From: Nocardioides ungokensis
GTDB taxonomy: Bacteria; Actinomycetota; Actinomycetes; Propionibacteriales; Nocardioidaceae
Direction: 5' to 3'
NCBI RefSeq assembly: GCF_013466985.1
Contig: NZ_CP059164.1
Location: 2,551,001-2,615,000, forward strand
DNA: 64,000 nucleotides
Shown here: piece after piece, positions 1-9,040 of the stretch
Layout: each line of letters starts with the position of its first letter
How positions within the stretch are numbered: position 1 is the stretch's first letter
Made by a program: the position numbers and the translations under genes
Notes under the pieces: generated by a model
What the model was told of the DNA's origin: nothing
Seen by the model: the letters and a program-made list of their open reading frames with translations, nothing else
Database searches by the model: none

Positions 1-624
1 CGACCAGCCCGCCGCTTCCCGCTCGTCCACGCGGGCCAGCCGCGCGCGGACGTACATACGCTTGCTGGATCCGTAGCGCGGCCAGCAGGTGGTCAGGGTG
101 AGCTCACGGTCCGTGCTCGGCCCGAGCACCCAGGTGGCGTCCACGGGGATGATGCGGGGTGACGTGGCGAGCCGGTAGGTCCACCGCACGCCGCGCTGCT
201 CGAGCACGACGTCGTCACCGGGTCGCAGAGCATCGAAATTCAGGAAGGGGCTCCCGTGTCCCGCCCGGTGTCCGGCGAGCGCGACGTTGCCGCGCGCGCC
301 CGGCAGCGGAGTGCTCCGGTAGTGCCCGGGACCCTCGGCGATCTGAGCCAAGCCGGTGCCCTCCACGGCAACCCAGGACCAATCCGCGCCGAAGCGCGGC
401 ACCCGCATGGTCATCAGGGCCTCGCCCACGCCGACACCTTGCGCGACGGGGACGGACGTCGAGCGTCCGGCGGGCACGGCCGGAGCCGGCCCGCCGGAGA
501 GCTGATCAGCCAGGCGCTCTTGCGCCTGGGCGGTGTGCTGGGAGTCGACCGCCGGCCGCAGCAGGAGGAACGCGAGAAGCGCGCACCCACCCACGACGAG
601 GACCGCCGCCAGCAGCCGCCTCAT
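1..624 (-). CDS. Class E sortase, C-terminus cut by window edge
   Basis: A membrane-anchored cysteine transpeptidase that would join proteins carrying an LAxTG-type signal to the cell wall or another nucleophile. 208 residues are visible and no stop occurs before the edge. There is an N-terminal hydrophobic anchor (about residues 3-24), a linker, then the sortase barrel. The active-site set is complete: His119 in LAGHRAGHG, Cys180 in LTLTTCWP and Arg189 in SSKRMYV. The TLTTC signature is the class E form. The ATG overlaps the stop of the upstream 50-residue LAATG protein (ATGA), so the two are translationally coupled, and both follow a GT2 gene. Family assignment is secure. The natural substrate is not shown by the sequence, but the coupled mini-protein is an obvious candidate. 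Confidence 0.9.
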   Translation of the reverse strand, partial: MRRLLAAVLVVGGCALLAFLLLRPAVDSQHTAQAQERLADQLSGGPAPAVPAGRSTSVPVAQGVGVGEALMTMRVPRFGADWSWVAVEGTGLAQIAEGPGHYRSTPLPGARGNVALAGHRAGHGSPFLNFDALRPGDDVVLEQRGVRWTYRLATSPRIIPVDATWVLGPSTDRELTLTTCWPRYGSSKRMYVRARLARVDEREAAGWS

Positions 625-773
625 CGCTCGCTCCTCGGTATCGTGCGCATCACGGCCATGCCGAGGGCGATCATTGCGAACGCCGCGAGGAAGGCCCACA
701 GCAGGTTGCCGGTCAGGAGACCGGTTGCTGCGAGGGCGCCACCACCGGCTACTGCGCTGGGGTTGTTGTACAT
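621..773 (-). CDS. 50-residue LAxTG mini-protein (sorting-signal-only protein)
   Basis: A tiny protein consisting of almost nothing but a sortase signal: MYNNPSAVAGGG, then LAATG at residues 14-18, a hydrophobic segment (about 19-42) and a basic tail RTIPRSER. It has no cleavable signal peptide and no mature domain. A strong Shine-Dalgarno (AGGAGG) lies 7 bases before the ATG. It starts 4 nt after the stop of the GT2 gene and its stop overlaps the sortase ATG, so it sits inside one operon with the presumed processing enzyme. Seen: the motif, membrane segment, charge pattern and coupling. Inferred: sortase cleavage at LAAT/G. It might instead be a small membrane subunit of the synthase whose LAATG match is chance. 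Too short for many gene callers. Confidence 0.8.
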   Translation of the reverse strand: MYNNPSAVAGGGALAATGLLTGNLLWAFLAAFAMIALGMAVMRTIPRSER

Positions 774-777
774 GTCG

Positions 778-2067
778 TCACCACCTCCTCTCGTGACGTA
801 GCAGGGACTGGGCGAGCGCTTGGGCCTGCACCAGCTGAAGAAACAGGTCGTAGACCATCTCGACCACGAGTGGGGCAGCCAACAGCATCTGCGGCCAGCC
901 CCGTCTGCGGACGGTCACGACACGTTCGAGGACGAAGATCATGGAGGCCGCGAGCCAGAACGGCTGCAGGGCGATGCCTGTCACCAGCCCCCACGCCATG
1001 CTCATCAGGTAGAGGAAGGTCGCCAGCACTCCCAGGGCGCTCAGCAGCTGGCGCCCCCAGTAGGGCGCGGTGACGCGGTTGAGCCCGTAGTCGACGACGT
1101 TCTCGACCGCCCCCCGCTTCCAGCGCACGCGCTGCTTGGCGAGGTCCGACCAGGTGGTCATCACCTCGGTCTCGAGGGTGCATTCCGCGGGCGCGACGAT
1201 GCCGTAGCCCAGGTGCATCAGGGCAAGCGAGAGCTCGTTGTCCTCGGTGAGCACGTGGGTGTCGTAGACCCCGCCCGCGCGCGACCTGTCCGGCAGGTCG
1301 CCCGTCACCCGCGCCCGCTGCACCTCGCGCAGCACCCGCACCGGGAACACGGTGGCGGTGCCGGTGAGGACGAGCGCCTTGCCCTTGAGACGGCGTACGT
1401 CGCGGGCGTAGCGCGCGTACTCGTTGCGCTGGAAGACGCCGAGCAGCCCGCCGCCGGGCCCGCCCCGGAAGGTGCCGCCGACCCCGCCGAGCTGACGCCG
1501 ATGGCGCTCGTGCAACGGGCTGCTTCCGTCGAGCTTGCCGCGGGCGATCTCGAGGAACTCCCTGTCGAGCAGGGAGTCGGCGTCCATCACGAGCACCAGG
1601 TCGTCGCCCGTGAGCGTGGGCAGCAGCTCGTCGAGCGCCTGGTTGAGCGCGCCCGCCTTCTTGGCAGTGTTGCCGACGGTCGCGAAGACCTCGGTGCCGG
1701 CGGCCAGGGCCACCTCCGCGGTGTGGTCGGTGCAGTTGTCCGCCACGACGAAGGCACGATCGGGACGCCAGGTCTGCGCGGCCAGCGAGGCGAGCGCGGC
1801 CGGCAGCGTCGCCTGCTCGTTGTGGGCGGGCAGCAGCGCGATGAGTGAACCCGTGCGTTCGTACACCAGTGGCCTGGCGGCGCGAGGGACGACGGAGGCA
1901 GCCCGCCAGGACGGCGCGGTACGGCGAGCGCGATGGCGCGCTTGGACAACGGATGACGGCAACGCTGGTTCTCCCCATGTTTCCCACCGGTCGGTTGACC
2001 GCCTGCCTTCACGGCCGTGACTGCACGGCCGAGATGTCACGCCGGCAGGACCCCCCGAGAGCACCAT
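778..2067 (-). CDS. Membrane glycosyltransferase family 2 (processive polysaccharide-synthase type)
   Basis: A GT2 enzyme that would transfer a sugar from a nucleotide-sugar donor at the cytoplasmic face and probably thread the chain across the membrane. Visible motifs: LLPAHNEQ near the start of the GT-A fold, VMDADS (metal/donor site), TEDNELS and QRVRWKRG, the Q/RxxRW acceptor motif typical of processive synthases. At least two to three C-terminal membrane segments follow (from YWGRQLLSALGV onwards). The 429-residue reading is the longest. The Arg-rich first 65 residues are atypical and the true start may be an internal GTG shortly before PLVYERTGSL, since no good ribosome site precedes the 2067 ATG. 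First gene of the operon with the LAxTG mini-protein and the sortase. The polymer made is unknown. Confidence 0.85.
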   Translation of the reverse strand: MVLSGGPAGVTSRPCSHGREGRRSTDRWETWGEPALPSSVVQARHRARRTAPSWRAASVVPRAARPLVYERTGSLIALLPAHNEQATLPAALASLAAQTWRPDRAFVVADNCTDHTAEVALAAGTEVFATVGNTAKKAGALNQALDELLPTLTGDDLVLVMDADSLLDREFLEIARGKLDGSSPLHERHRRQLGGVGGTFRGGPGGGLLGVFQRNEYARYARDVRRLKGKALVLTGTATVFPVRVLREVQRARVTGDLPDRSRAGGVYDTHVLTEDNELSLALMHLGYGIVAPAECTLETEVMTTWSDLAKQRVRWKRGAVENVVDYGLNRVTAPYWGRQLLSALGVLATFLYLMSMAWGLVTGIALQPFWLAASMIFVLERVVTVRRRGWPQMLLAAPLVVEMVYDLFLQLVQAQALAQSLLRHERRW

Positions 2068-2241
2068 GCGACAACGGAGAGGTACCCCAGATCGGATATT
2101 TTCAATCCCTTTTATTGACTATGGACTCCATAGCCCGGACGGACCATGTCCCAAGGGCCCCATCCGAGACGACGTGCACACGATGCGTGCGGGCCGGCCT
2201 TCCCGCTCAAGTGCGTCCGTTGGTTTGCCGAATAGAAGAAC
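2068..2241. promoter_or_regulatory. Divergent promoter region, GT2 operon / GH26 gene
   Basis: 174 bp between two divergent genes, holding the most A+T-rich stretch of the first 20 kb (about 2095-2125). It contains ATTGACTATGG at 2114-2124, 117 bp before the GH26 start. The same 11-mer occurs 111 bp before the first Flp pilin (32404-32414), and an 8-base version 125 bp before the second. No convincing -10 element is spaced from the TTGACT, so I cannot call it a sigma-A promoter. Confidence 0.5.
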
Positions 2242-3261
2242 GTGACAGTCGGCATTTCTCTCCGCCGTCTCGGCGCTCTCGGTCTCGTGCTGATCGTGCT
2301 CTCGTGCGGCCTCTCGTGGCGGTCTTCGGCTGAGTCCGCCCTCCGCGACGACCGGTCGTCGCGCCTGACGTCCGGTCCACTGGCACAACGAGTGCAGCTC
2401 GGCGCTTTCGTTGCCGGGATGCAGGATGACCCCGCCCGCCTCTCCGAGTGGGAGGCCGAGGTGGGGGGCCGCGCCGAGATCGCGTCGTACTACTACGGCT
2501 TCGGTGACGTGTTCCCCGCGCAGGCGGAGCGCACGTTCTCCGACGGAGGCACCCGCAAGGTCCTCCTGTCCTGGGACATGGGACCGACGCGCTTCTCCGA
2601 GTGGGCCTCCGGCCGTTACGACGACTACCTGGACCAGATCGCGGCCGCCGCGCGTGCCTACCCGTACCAGGTCTACGTCCGTCCGTGGCCGGAGATGAAC
2701 GGAGACTGGCAGACCTTCCAGCCGACCGCCGCGGGAGAGCGCGCGTACGGCGGCACCTACCGCGAGTTCAAGCTGGCCTGGCGACACGTCGTCACCTACC
2801 TGCGCGCCCACGGCGCAGACAACCTGCGATGGGTCTTCAACCCGACGGTTGACACGTACGCCGAGACCACGCCCGTCAGGCGGATCTGGCCGGGCGCGCA
2901 GTACGTCGACGTGCTCGGCCTCGACGGGTTCAACTGGGGACGCGACTCGGGGCGGGGCCGCTGGACTTCCTTCTCCCAGACCTTCCGCGACCAGTACGCC
3001 AACCTGACTGAGCTGGACTCACAGGCTCCGGTGTGGATCTGCGAGGTTGCGTCGAAGGAGCCACGGATCGACGACGGCGCGCCGGCCGACCCCCAGCACA
3101 CCAAGGCCGGTTGGGTGCGCGCCATGTTCGACTTCGAGGGGATGCCTCGGCTGCGGGCGGTCGTGTGGTTCGACGCCGCCAAGGAGCGGGACTGGCGGGC
3201 GGCCTCCTCCCTCGGTTCGCAGCGCCAGTGGCAGCGCGTCATGTCGGACCGGGCTTCCTAG
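2242..3261 (+). CDS. Secreted glycoside hydrolase family 26-like (beta-mannanase fold)
   Basis: A 339-residue secreted retaining beta-glycosidase of the GH26 type. The N-terminus is a signal peptide (hydrophobic 9-25, Cys at about 22, so it could be a lipoprotein or a simple secreted enzyme). Catalytic acid/base Glu151 lies in RPWPEMNGDW and the likely nucleophile Glu268 in VWICEVASKEP, both with GH26-like context. GH26 enzymes act on beta-mannan and related beta-glucans, but substrate cannot be read from sequence. Start is GTG. It diverges from the GT2 operon across a shared 174-bp promoter region, suggesting that it trims or degrades the polymer made by that synthase (inference). No carbohydrate-binding module is present. 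Confidence 0.85.
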   Translation: MTVGISLRRLGALGLVLIVLSCGLSWRSSAESALRDDRSSRLTSGPLAQRVQLGAFVAGMQDDPARLSEWEAEVGGRAEIASYYYGFGDVFPAQAERTFSDGGTRKVLLSWDMGPTRFSEWASGRYDDYLDQIAAAARAYPYQVYVRPWPEMNGDWQTFQPTAAGERAYGGTYREFKLAWRHVVTYLRAHGADNLRWVFNPTVDTYAETTPVRRIWPGAQYVDVLGLDGFNWGRDSGRGRWTSFSQTFRDQYANLTELDSQAPVWICEVASKEPRIDDGAPADPQHTKAGWVRAMFDFEGMPRLRAVVWFDAAKERDWRAASSLGSQRQWQRVMSDRAS

Positions 3262-3331
3262 CCACGCGCGTCGTCTGGGTGCGAGGACGCTGATCATCGA
3301 TCGCCCGAGTGCACGGCCTGCACCGTGCACA

Positions 3332-3712
3332 TCAGGCGTCGTCGAGACGCGACCTTCGGTGAGCAGCCTCGCGGAGCATCGCGTCGATCTTGGGGTCAGA
3401 GCCGAGCTCCCAGATCTCCTGGTCACAACGGCACGCTCTGGCCCATTTGGCGGCCCACCTGTGCGCTTCCTCCCGTGAGGGCACCTCGATCACCGTGAGT
3501 CCGCCGACCCCAACTCGCGGGCCGTCGGTGACCGTCCCGTCGGCGGCCACGATGCTCGCCCACTGCTCTTCCAGGCCACTGCCGCACACCCACACACCGG
3601 CATCGATGGCCTCCTGGCTGACCGCGTGCGCGGCCTTGTCGATGTCGGGCATGTCCTCGTCGCGGAAGTCGTCCATCGCGTGGGCGTCCAGAATCAGAAC
3701 GAATTGCGGCAT
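3332..3712 (-). CDS. YCII/DGPF-domain protein
   Basis: 126 residues starting MPQFVLIL, with a good ribosome site (GGGAGGGGG) just upstream, which decides this start over a longer upstream reading. The pattern MPQFVLI, then DGTVTDGPRVGVGG and VIEVPSREEAHRWA matches the YCII-related dimeric alpha-beta family (DGPF domain), small proteins often found near ECF sigma factors, though none is here. A His/Asp pair typical of the YciI active site is only weakly evident. No enzymatic role is established for most of the family. Monocistronic. Confidence 0.8.
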   Translation of the reverse strand: MPQFVLILDAHAMDDFRDEDMPDIDKAAHAVSQEAIDAGVWVCGSGLEEQWASIVAADGTVTDGPRVGVGGLTVIEVPSREEAHRWAAKWARACRCDQEIWELGSDPKIDAMLREAAHRRSRLDDA

Positions 3713-3878
3713 CGCATGACCCCCTCCCCGGACCGCGTCGGTGGGCGGCCCACCTGTTCCCGAACGGTAAGCCCGGGTGATGGTCCGCCGCACTCCCATG
3801 GACGGACGCCGCTACCCGGACCCTGGAAGCCATGCACTCATCTGCTGCGGGCGCGCCAGGCGCCACGTTGGGCTGAGC

Positions 3879-4367
3879 TCATGCGTCCAGCACGAAGATG
3901 AACTCCTCGATGCCGTCGTCGAGCGCAGGCTCGTTCGCCTCCTGCACACGATCGCGACGAAAGCCGCACTTCTCAAGGACCCGGATCGAGCCGACGTTGT
4001 GCACCGCGACATGGGCGAACAGCGGTCGGATCGACATCTCGTCCACGAGCAGCGCCAGCGCCTGTGTGGCGACACCGCGGCCCCAGTACTCGCGCCCGAC
4101 CCAGTAGCCGAGTAGTTGCTGCCCGCTGTCCTGCCAGCTGCCGATGTTGCCCGCCACCATGCCGTCCGCAACGATGGTGCGCACGACAAGGCTGTCGTCG
4201 GCGCGGAGCTTCGCCCAGTGCGCCGCGAACTGGTCCTTCTCGCGAGCGGGAAACGCCGCCATCTCGACCGCCTGCGGATCCGCCTGTTGGTCGAAGAACA
4301 CGTCGAGATCCCGGTCTTCGACACCCCTCAGACGCACCACGGGTGTCACGTCGTGAAGCTCGTTCAT
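3879..4367 (-). CDS. GNAT N-acetyltransferase, RimJ/RimL type
   Basis: 162 residues forming a single GNAT fold that uses acetyl-CoA to acetylate an amine. The segment LGYWVGREYWGRGVATQAL is the acetyl-CoA binding motif A (R/QxxGxG/A seen as GRGVATQA), and VAVHNVGSIRVLEKCGF is the conserved C-terminal strand-helix of the RimJ/RimL group (N/SxxSxxVLEKxGF). That group covers ribosomal-protein and small-molecule acetyltransferases, and the substrate here is unknown. Monocistronic, with about 170 bp of non-coding DNA on each side. Confidence 0.88.
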   Translation of the reverse strand: MNELHDVTPVVRLRGVEDRDLDVFFDQQADPQAVEMAAFPAREKDQFAAHWAKLRADDSLVVRTIVADGMVAGNIGSWQDSGQQLLGYWVGREYWGRGVATQALALLVDEMSIRPLFAHVAVHNVGSIRVLEKCGFRRDRVQEANEPALDDGIEEFIFVLDA

Positions 4368-4546
4368 GTCCAGTCACTCCTCGTCTCGGTCACCGCGCCG
4401 ACCGTGAGAGCCGCCAGGCACCCACCACCTCGACGGTCTCAACCGTGTCACCGACCGCCGACATCGTGGTGCCCGAACGTCCCGATCCGGGCGCCGCCAG
4501 CCGCACGCGAGTCCACCGACCGATCGGGTCACGCCGGCGCCGAGGT

Positions 4547-4993
4547 TCAGACGGGGTTGCGCCAGGAGGCGAGGTCGTCGCGCTGCCTGAGCAGCACCTC
4601 CGGCGCCTCGGTCACGGCAGAGTTGATCTCCGGCAGTATCCGGATCTGGAAGTCCAGGGCCTCCAGCGCCAACCGGCGGTCACCGTCGCTGAGGTGACCC
4701 GTCAACCGGAGCAGGACGAATGCTGCGCTCGCGATGAACATCGCGGTCTCGATCCCGTCCACGCCCGACATCTCGCCGGCGTACGCGGCGACCTGCGACG
4801 GCTCGCAGTCCAGCACCGTGGCCAGGGTGCTGGCTGGCCCGAGTTCGCCGCTGCGGTCGCGCCAGCTCGCAAGCAGGTCCGAGCCCTCATCGCTGCCGAA
4901 GGGCGCGAGCTCGTTCCCCCGGTCCTCGTACAGCGGATCGGTGAAGTGCTCAGCGAACCCGGGGGCCGGCTCCGGCCTTCGAGCCTCGGTCAT
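4547..4993 (-). CDS. Conserved protein, possibly DUF4259-like
   Basis: 148 residues from MTEARRPEPAPG. GGAG lies at good spacing before this ATG, so the longer reading beginning in the upstream spacer is not used. The pattern LAPFGSDEGSDLLASW, then a helical Ala-rich middle and a C-terminal LALEALDFQIRILPEI resembles DUF4259 proteins (GxFxxDxAxDxL near the start), but the match is from memory and loose. No signal peptide, membrane segment or catalytic motif is visible. Function unknown. Monocistronic. Confidence 0.65.
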   Translation of the reverse strand: MTEARRPEPAPGFAEHFTDPLYEDRGNELAPFGSDEGSDLLASWRDRSGELGPASTLATVLDCEPSQVAAYAGEMSGVDGIETAMFIASAAFVLLRLTGHLSDGDRRLALEALDFQIRILPEINSAVTEAPEVLLRQRDDLASWRNPV

Positions 4994-5264
4994 GGGGTTC
5001 TCCAGATCCGTCAGCGAGCACGTCGCCGCGCGTAATGCGCAGCCAGAGAATGGACGCGGCCGATGGCCGACCCCGTTCACACAGCCTACGACCCGTTCGC
5101 CGGCGCCACGCGGTCACGACACGTGCCCAGCGACGCGGACCACGCGCCTCGCGCAGGCCAGCGCGCCGGCCCCGCCGGGGATGGCGCAGCGCATGTGACG
5201 GAGCCGACCACGCGTGTCGTGAGACGGCAGGTGACGGACCGTCCACAGGGGGTACACGGACCCT

Positions 5265-6140
5265 GTGACCACGCAGCTGCTGCCCACCGTGCCCGACTGG
5301 ACCCGCCCCCGACTGGCGCTCGGCGGGCTCGGTGCCGCCTACCTGGTCGCCCTCGTCGCCGTCTACCTGCTGACAGTGCGCACCGTTCCCGGCCGGCTGG
5401 TCAGCGATGCGGCGCTGCGCGGCGCGCTGACCACCCGGTCGGCCGCCTCCGACAGCGTGCACGCGGTCCTCGACGTGGTGTCCGTGGGCTCGCTCGCGGT
5501 GGCGACCGCGGTCATCGTGGTGATCGCGCTGCTCCGACTGGCCGGTCGCGCGGCCATCGTCGGGATCGGTCTGCTGGCCGCGGCCAACGTGAGCACCTGG
5601 CTGCTCAAGAACTACGTGTTCTCGCGTCCCGACCTCGGCCTCCACGAGGCCGCCCCGGAAACACTGAACAGCCTGCCGTCCGGGCACGCCACCGCGGCGT
5701 TCAGCGCGGCCGCGGCGCTCGTCCTCGTGGTGCCGGTCGCGCTGCGTCGGGTCGCCTCGGTCATCGGGGCGACCGCGGGCGCGCTTGTTGCGATCGCGAC
5801 GATGTCGGCCGGGTGGCACCGCGCAGGCGACGCGCTGGCGGCCTTCTGCGTGGTCGGCTTCTGGTCCGTGGTCGCGGCCTGGGTGCTGTTGCGCGGCAGT
5901 GACCAGGAAGTGCCCGAGGATCGCTGGCGGCCGCCGGGTCCGGCCGCAAGGATCGCCCTGGTCGGCGTCGGCGCAGGTACGGCGGTGTCGGTGCTGCTCG
6001 CGCTGCTCGCGCACCACTCGACGAGCACACCGGTGAAGCTGACGGCGTTGCTCGGCGGGGTGCTGCTCGTCGTGGGCGGTGCGTTCGCGGCGATGCTCGG
6101 CATCCTGCGGGCCGTGGACCTCGCCGGGACCGGACGCTAG
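5265..6140 (+). CDS. PAP2-family membrane phosphatase
   Basis: 291 residues with about seven hydrophobic segments. All three phosphatase motifs of the PAP2/lipid-phosphate family are present: KNYVFSRPDLG (KxxxxxxRP), LPSGHATAA (PSGH) and SAGWHRAGD (SRxxxxxHxxxD form), in correct order and spacing. Such enzymes remove phosphate from undecaprenyl pyrophosphate, phosphatidate or related lipids at the outer face of the membrane. Start is GTG at 5265 with only a weak ribosome site (AGGGGG). The 230 bp upstream hold no gene I can support. Monocistronic. Confidence 0.9.
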   Translation: MTTQLLPTVPDWTRPRLALGGLGAAYLVALVAVYLLTVRTVPGRLVSDAALRGALTTRSAASDSVHAVLDVVSVGSLAVATAVIVVIALLRLAGRAAIVGIGLLAAANVSTWLLKNYVFSRPDLGLHEAAPETLNSLPSGHATAAFSAAAALVLVVPVALRRVASVIGATAGALVAIATMSAGWHRAGDALAAFCVVGFWSVVAAWVLLRGSDQEVPEDRWRPPGPAARIALVGVGAGTAVSVLLALLAHHSTSTPVKLTALLGGVLLVVGGAFAAMLGILRAVDLAGTGR

Positions 6141-6174
6141 CCGAGGCGGGACTCGTCCTCCCCCCGGAACGCCC

Positions 6175-8904
6175 CTACGGCTGCTCCACCGGGAGTGCGG
6201 CGAGCTCGGCGCGCGAGGTGACCTGGAGCTTGCTGAAGACGTTGCGGAGGTGGAAGTCGACCGTGCGGGGACTGACGAACAGTCGCGCGGCCACCTCGCG
6301 GTTGGGTAGTCCCTGGCGAACCAGTGCGGCGACCTGTCGCTCCTGGGCGGTCAGCTCCGTTGCGGTGGTGACGTCGCGACGACGGGCGGTCTCACCCGAG
6401 GCACGCAGTTCCTGGGCGGCTCGTTCGGCGTAGGGCGCCGCACCCAGGTCCTCGAAGATCGTGAGCGCGGTGCGCAGGTGCTCGCGGGCGTCGACCCGGC
6501 GGCGCGAGCGCCTCAGGTGCTCGCCGAACGCCAGGTGGGTGCGCGCCCGGTCGGGCAGGCGTGGGGAGTCGGCGTGCGCTTCGAGAGCGGCGAGGAAGTG
6601 GCTCTCGGCGTCGGCCGCGTCGGCGGCGTCGGCGAGCAGCGCCCGGCCGTGCTCGGCGTTCGCGACCGCGGAGGCGATGCCCGTGGCGGTGGCGAACCCC
6701 TCGACCTCGTCGAGCCAGGTGCGGGCAACGTCCTCGCGGCCCGCCCGCGCGGCGGTGTCGAACATGTCGAGCGCTGCCATCCTGCGCAGCATCGGCCCCT
6801 GGATCAGGTCCAGGTGGTGCACCGCGGTCGCCGGCTGGGCGGCGGCCTGCAGTGCCTGCGCCCAGTGCACGAGGTCGACGACGATGCCGTCGGTGATGCC
6901 GACCGGGTGAGCCTCGCGGATGGTGGCGACGTCCTCGAGGTGGCGCCCGGCGGCCTCGTCCCCGCGCAGCGCCGCGACCAGGGCGAGCTCGGCGTGGGGC
7001 AGCGCGGTCAGGCCCGTGTGGCCCGTGCTGGCGGTCAACCGCAGCGCCTCGGCCGCGGCGCCGGCGGCCTGGGTCCACGCGCCGGTCGCGACCTGGGCAT
7101 GGAAGCCCCGGGTGAGCGCGTGCTCGACCATCGAGAGGGCCCCGGCGCGGCGGGCGGCGGTCAGCTGCTCCTCGTGGAGTCGCAGCGCGCGCTCGTCATC
7201 GTCGATCAGCCAGGCCGCGATGGCGAGGTTGGGCTGCAGGACGTGGTCGCCCTCGGGTGGGTCGGCATCGGTGAGCGCGAAGGCGCGGCGGAAGGACTCG
7301 ACGGCGGTCCCCCAGTCCTGGCGGGCGATCGCGGCGTACCCGTGCAGCAGGGCAGAGGCGGCCCGCGCCCGGGCCGGCGCGTCCGGCGCCGGCTCGGGCA
7401 CCAGCGCCGTCGGGTCGACCGGACGCGGCGAGCGCGCGCCCCACGCAGCCAACGACGCGACCAGCATCGCCAGCGGCTGGGCCGTCGCCTCGTCCACCTC
7501 GGCGGCCATCTGAGCGGCCTGGACGATGAGGTCGTAGCCGTCGTTGAGGGAGTGGGTGTTCCACTCGATCTGGCCCCGCAGGGTCAACAGCCGTGCCAGC
7601 AACGCCCGATCGGTCACGTCGGCCGCGGCCGCGGCCGCCAGCCCCGCGGCCCGCGACGGCTGGGCACCGAGCCAGGCCGACGAAGCGGCCTGGTAGAGCC
7701 GACGACCACGGGCCTCGCTGCCGACGGTGAGCTCGGCGGCACGGGCCCAGGCCGCGGAGGCGGCCTCGTGTCCACCGCGCGCCGCGGCACGCTCCGCCAC
7801 CGCGTCGAGCGCGCTGACGACCGCCTCGTCCGGCCGGTCGGCGGCAGCGGCCAGGTGCCAGGCGCGTCGGTCGGGGTCGTCGCCGAGCACCTCGGCCAGC
7901 GCAGCGTGTGCGGCGCGGCGCTCCGCGCTGGTCCCCGCCCGGTACACCGCGGAGCGCACCAGCGGGTGGTGGAGGGCAAGCAGGTCGCCGTCGACGCGGA
8001 GCAACCCGGCCCGCTCGGACTCGTCGAGTGCCTCCTCGCCGACGCCGACGCGCTCGGCGGCGGCGCGTACGACGGTCAGCCGAGCCGTGTCGTCGGCCGC
8101 GGCGACGAGCAGGAACCGCTGGGCCGCCGAGGACAGCCTGCGGTAGCGGTCCAGGAAGCCTCGTTCGACGCCGCCGGTCAGCGGCAGCTGGGCCGGCAGG
8201 GGCGCCCGGGCTGACAGCTGGTCGAGCGTGAGCACCCCCGCCAGCTCGACGAGGGCCAGCGGGTTGCCGTCGGTCGCGGCCACCAGCGCATCGCGCACCC
8301 CCGGGTCGACCGCCCCACCGGCACGCGCCGCCAGCAGGGCCTCAGCGGCGTCCCCACCCACTCCGGTCAGGACCGCGGTGGGGAGGTCGGCTGCCTCGAA
8401 GTCGTAGGCCTCGTCGTCGCGGGCGGCGAAGAGCAATGCCACCCGCTCGGCCTGGAGCCGGCGGGCGACGAACAGCAGCGCGGCCGCCGAGGCGTCGTCG
8501 AGCCAGTGCACGTCGTCGACCACCGCGAGGACCGGCGCGTCGTCGGCGGCAGCGGCGAGGAGGCTCAGGGTGCCGAGGAAGGCCACGAACCGGTCGCCCT
8601 CCCCCTCGGCCTCACCCATCGCCGCCCGGAGCGCCGCCTGCTGGGGCGCGGCCAGGTCATCGATCCGGCCGCGCAGCGGCCAGAGCAGCCGCTGCAGCGC
8701 GGCGAACGCCAGCGGGGACTCGGACTCCACGCCGGAGGTCCGCAGCACCGTCATGTCGGACGAGGCCGCCACGGCGTCGGCCAGCAGGGCCGACTTGCCG
8801 ACCCCGGCCACCCCGCGCACGACCAGCGCGCCACCGCGCCCCGAGCGCGCGTCGTCGAGCAGCGCAGCCACTGCCGCGCGCTCGGTGTCCCGACCGACCA
8901 GCAC
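6175..8904 (-). CDS. LuxR-family transcriptional regulator with AAA ATPase (LAL type)
   Basis: A large ATP-binding LuxR regulator of about 909 residues. It begins LVGRDTERAAVAALL, has Walker A GVAGVGKSALL near residue 30, Walker B-like VLAVVDDVHWLDD, a long Ala/Leu/Glu-rich TPR-like middle region, and a C-terminal LuxR helix-turn-helix (LTAQERQVAALVRQG ... VSPRTVDFHLRNVFSKL). The open frame continues upstream to 9231, but that would overlap the oppositely oriented HMA gene and reads as low-complexity Arg/Pro/Gly, so I place the start at the GTG at 8904. The exact start is uncertain. LAL regulators usually act as pathway-specific activators. No obvious target operon adjoins it. Confidence 0.85.
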   Translation of the reverse strand: MLVGRDTERAAVAALLDDARSGRGGALVVRGVAGVGKSALLADAVAASSDMTVLRTSGVESESPLAFAALQRLLWPLRGRIDDLAAPQQAALRAAMGEAEGEGDRFVAFLGTLSLLAAAADDAPVLAVVDDVHWLDDASAAALLFVARRLQAERVALLFAARDDEAYDFEAADLPTAVLTGVGGDAAEALLAARAGGAVDPGVRDALVAATDGNPLALVELAGVLTLDQLSARAPLPAQLPLTGGVERGFLDRYRRLSSAAQRFLLVAAADDTARLTVVRAAAERVGVGEEALDESERAGLLRVDGDLLALHHPLVRSAVYRAGTSAERRAAHAALAEVLGDDPDRRAWHLAAAADRPDEAVVSALDAVAERAAARGGHEAASAAWARAAELTVGSEARGRRLYQAASSAWLGAQPSRAAGLAAAAAADVTDRALLARLLTLRGQIEWNTHSLNDGYDLIVQAAQMAAEVDEATAQPLAMLVASLAAWGARSPRPVDPTALVPEPAPDAPARARAASALLHGYAAIARQDWGTAVESFRRAFALTDADPPEGDHVLQPNLAIAAWLIDDDERALRLHEEQLTAARRAGALSMVEHALTRGFHAQVATGAWTQAAGAAAEALRLTASTGHTGLTALPHAELALVAALRGDEAAGRHLEDVATIREAHPVGITDGIVVDLVHWAQALQAAAQPATAVHHLDLIQGPMLRRMAALDMFDTAARAGREDVARTWLDEVEGFATATGIASAVANAEHGRALLADAADAADAESHFLAALEAHADSPRLPDRARTHLAFGEHLRRSRRRVDAREHLRTALTIFEDLGAAPYAERAAQELRASGETARRRDVTTATELTAQERQVAALVRQGLPNREVAARLFVSPRTVDFHLRNVFSKLQVTSRAELAALPVEQP

Positions 8905-9040
8905 GACGGGAACGCTACCGGCGATCGCGGGCCGCGGACCGAACCCGGCGAAATCCCCGGTGAGACCCCCGGCCGCCCGGGCCAGACTCGGTGCCGTACC
9001 GAAGCACCGATCCGTCCCGATCCGTCGACGAGGAGCCCTC

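Noticed and set aside
749..1987. Long alternative frames over the GT2 gene and elsewhere
   Set aside because: Arg/Ala/Gly/Pro-rich peptides without motifs, typical shadow frames in G+C-rich DNA.
5036..5264. Gene upstream of the PAP2 phosphatase
   Set aside because: Only short atypical frames; no motif, no ribosome site.
6478..8214. 578-codon plus-strand ORF antisense to the LuxR regulator
   Set aside because: Shadow of the real gene; no recognisable domain and third-position pattern wrong.
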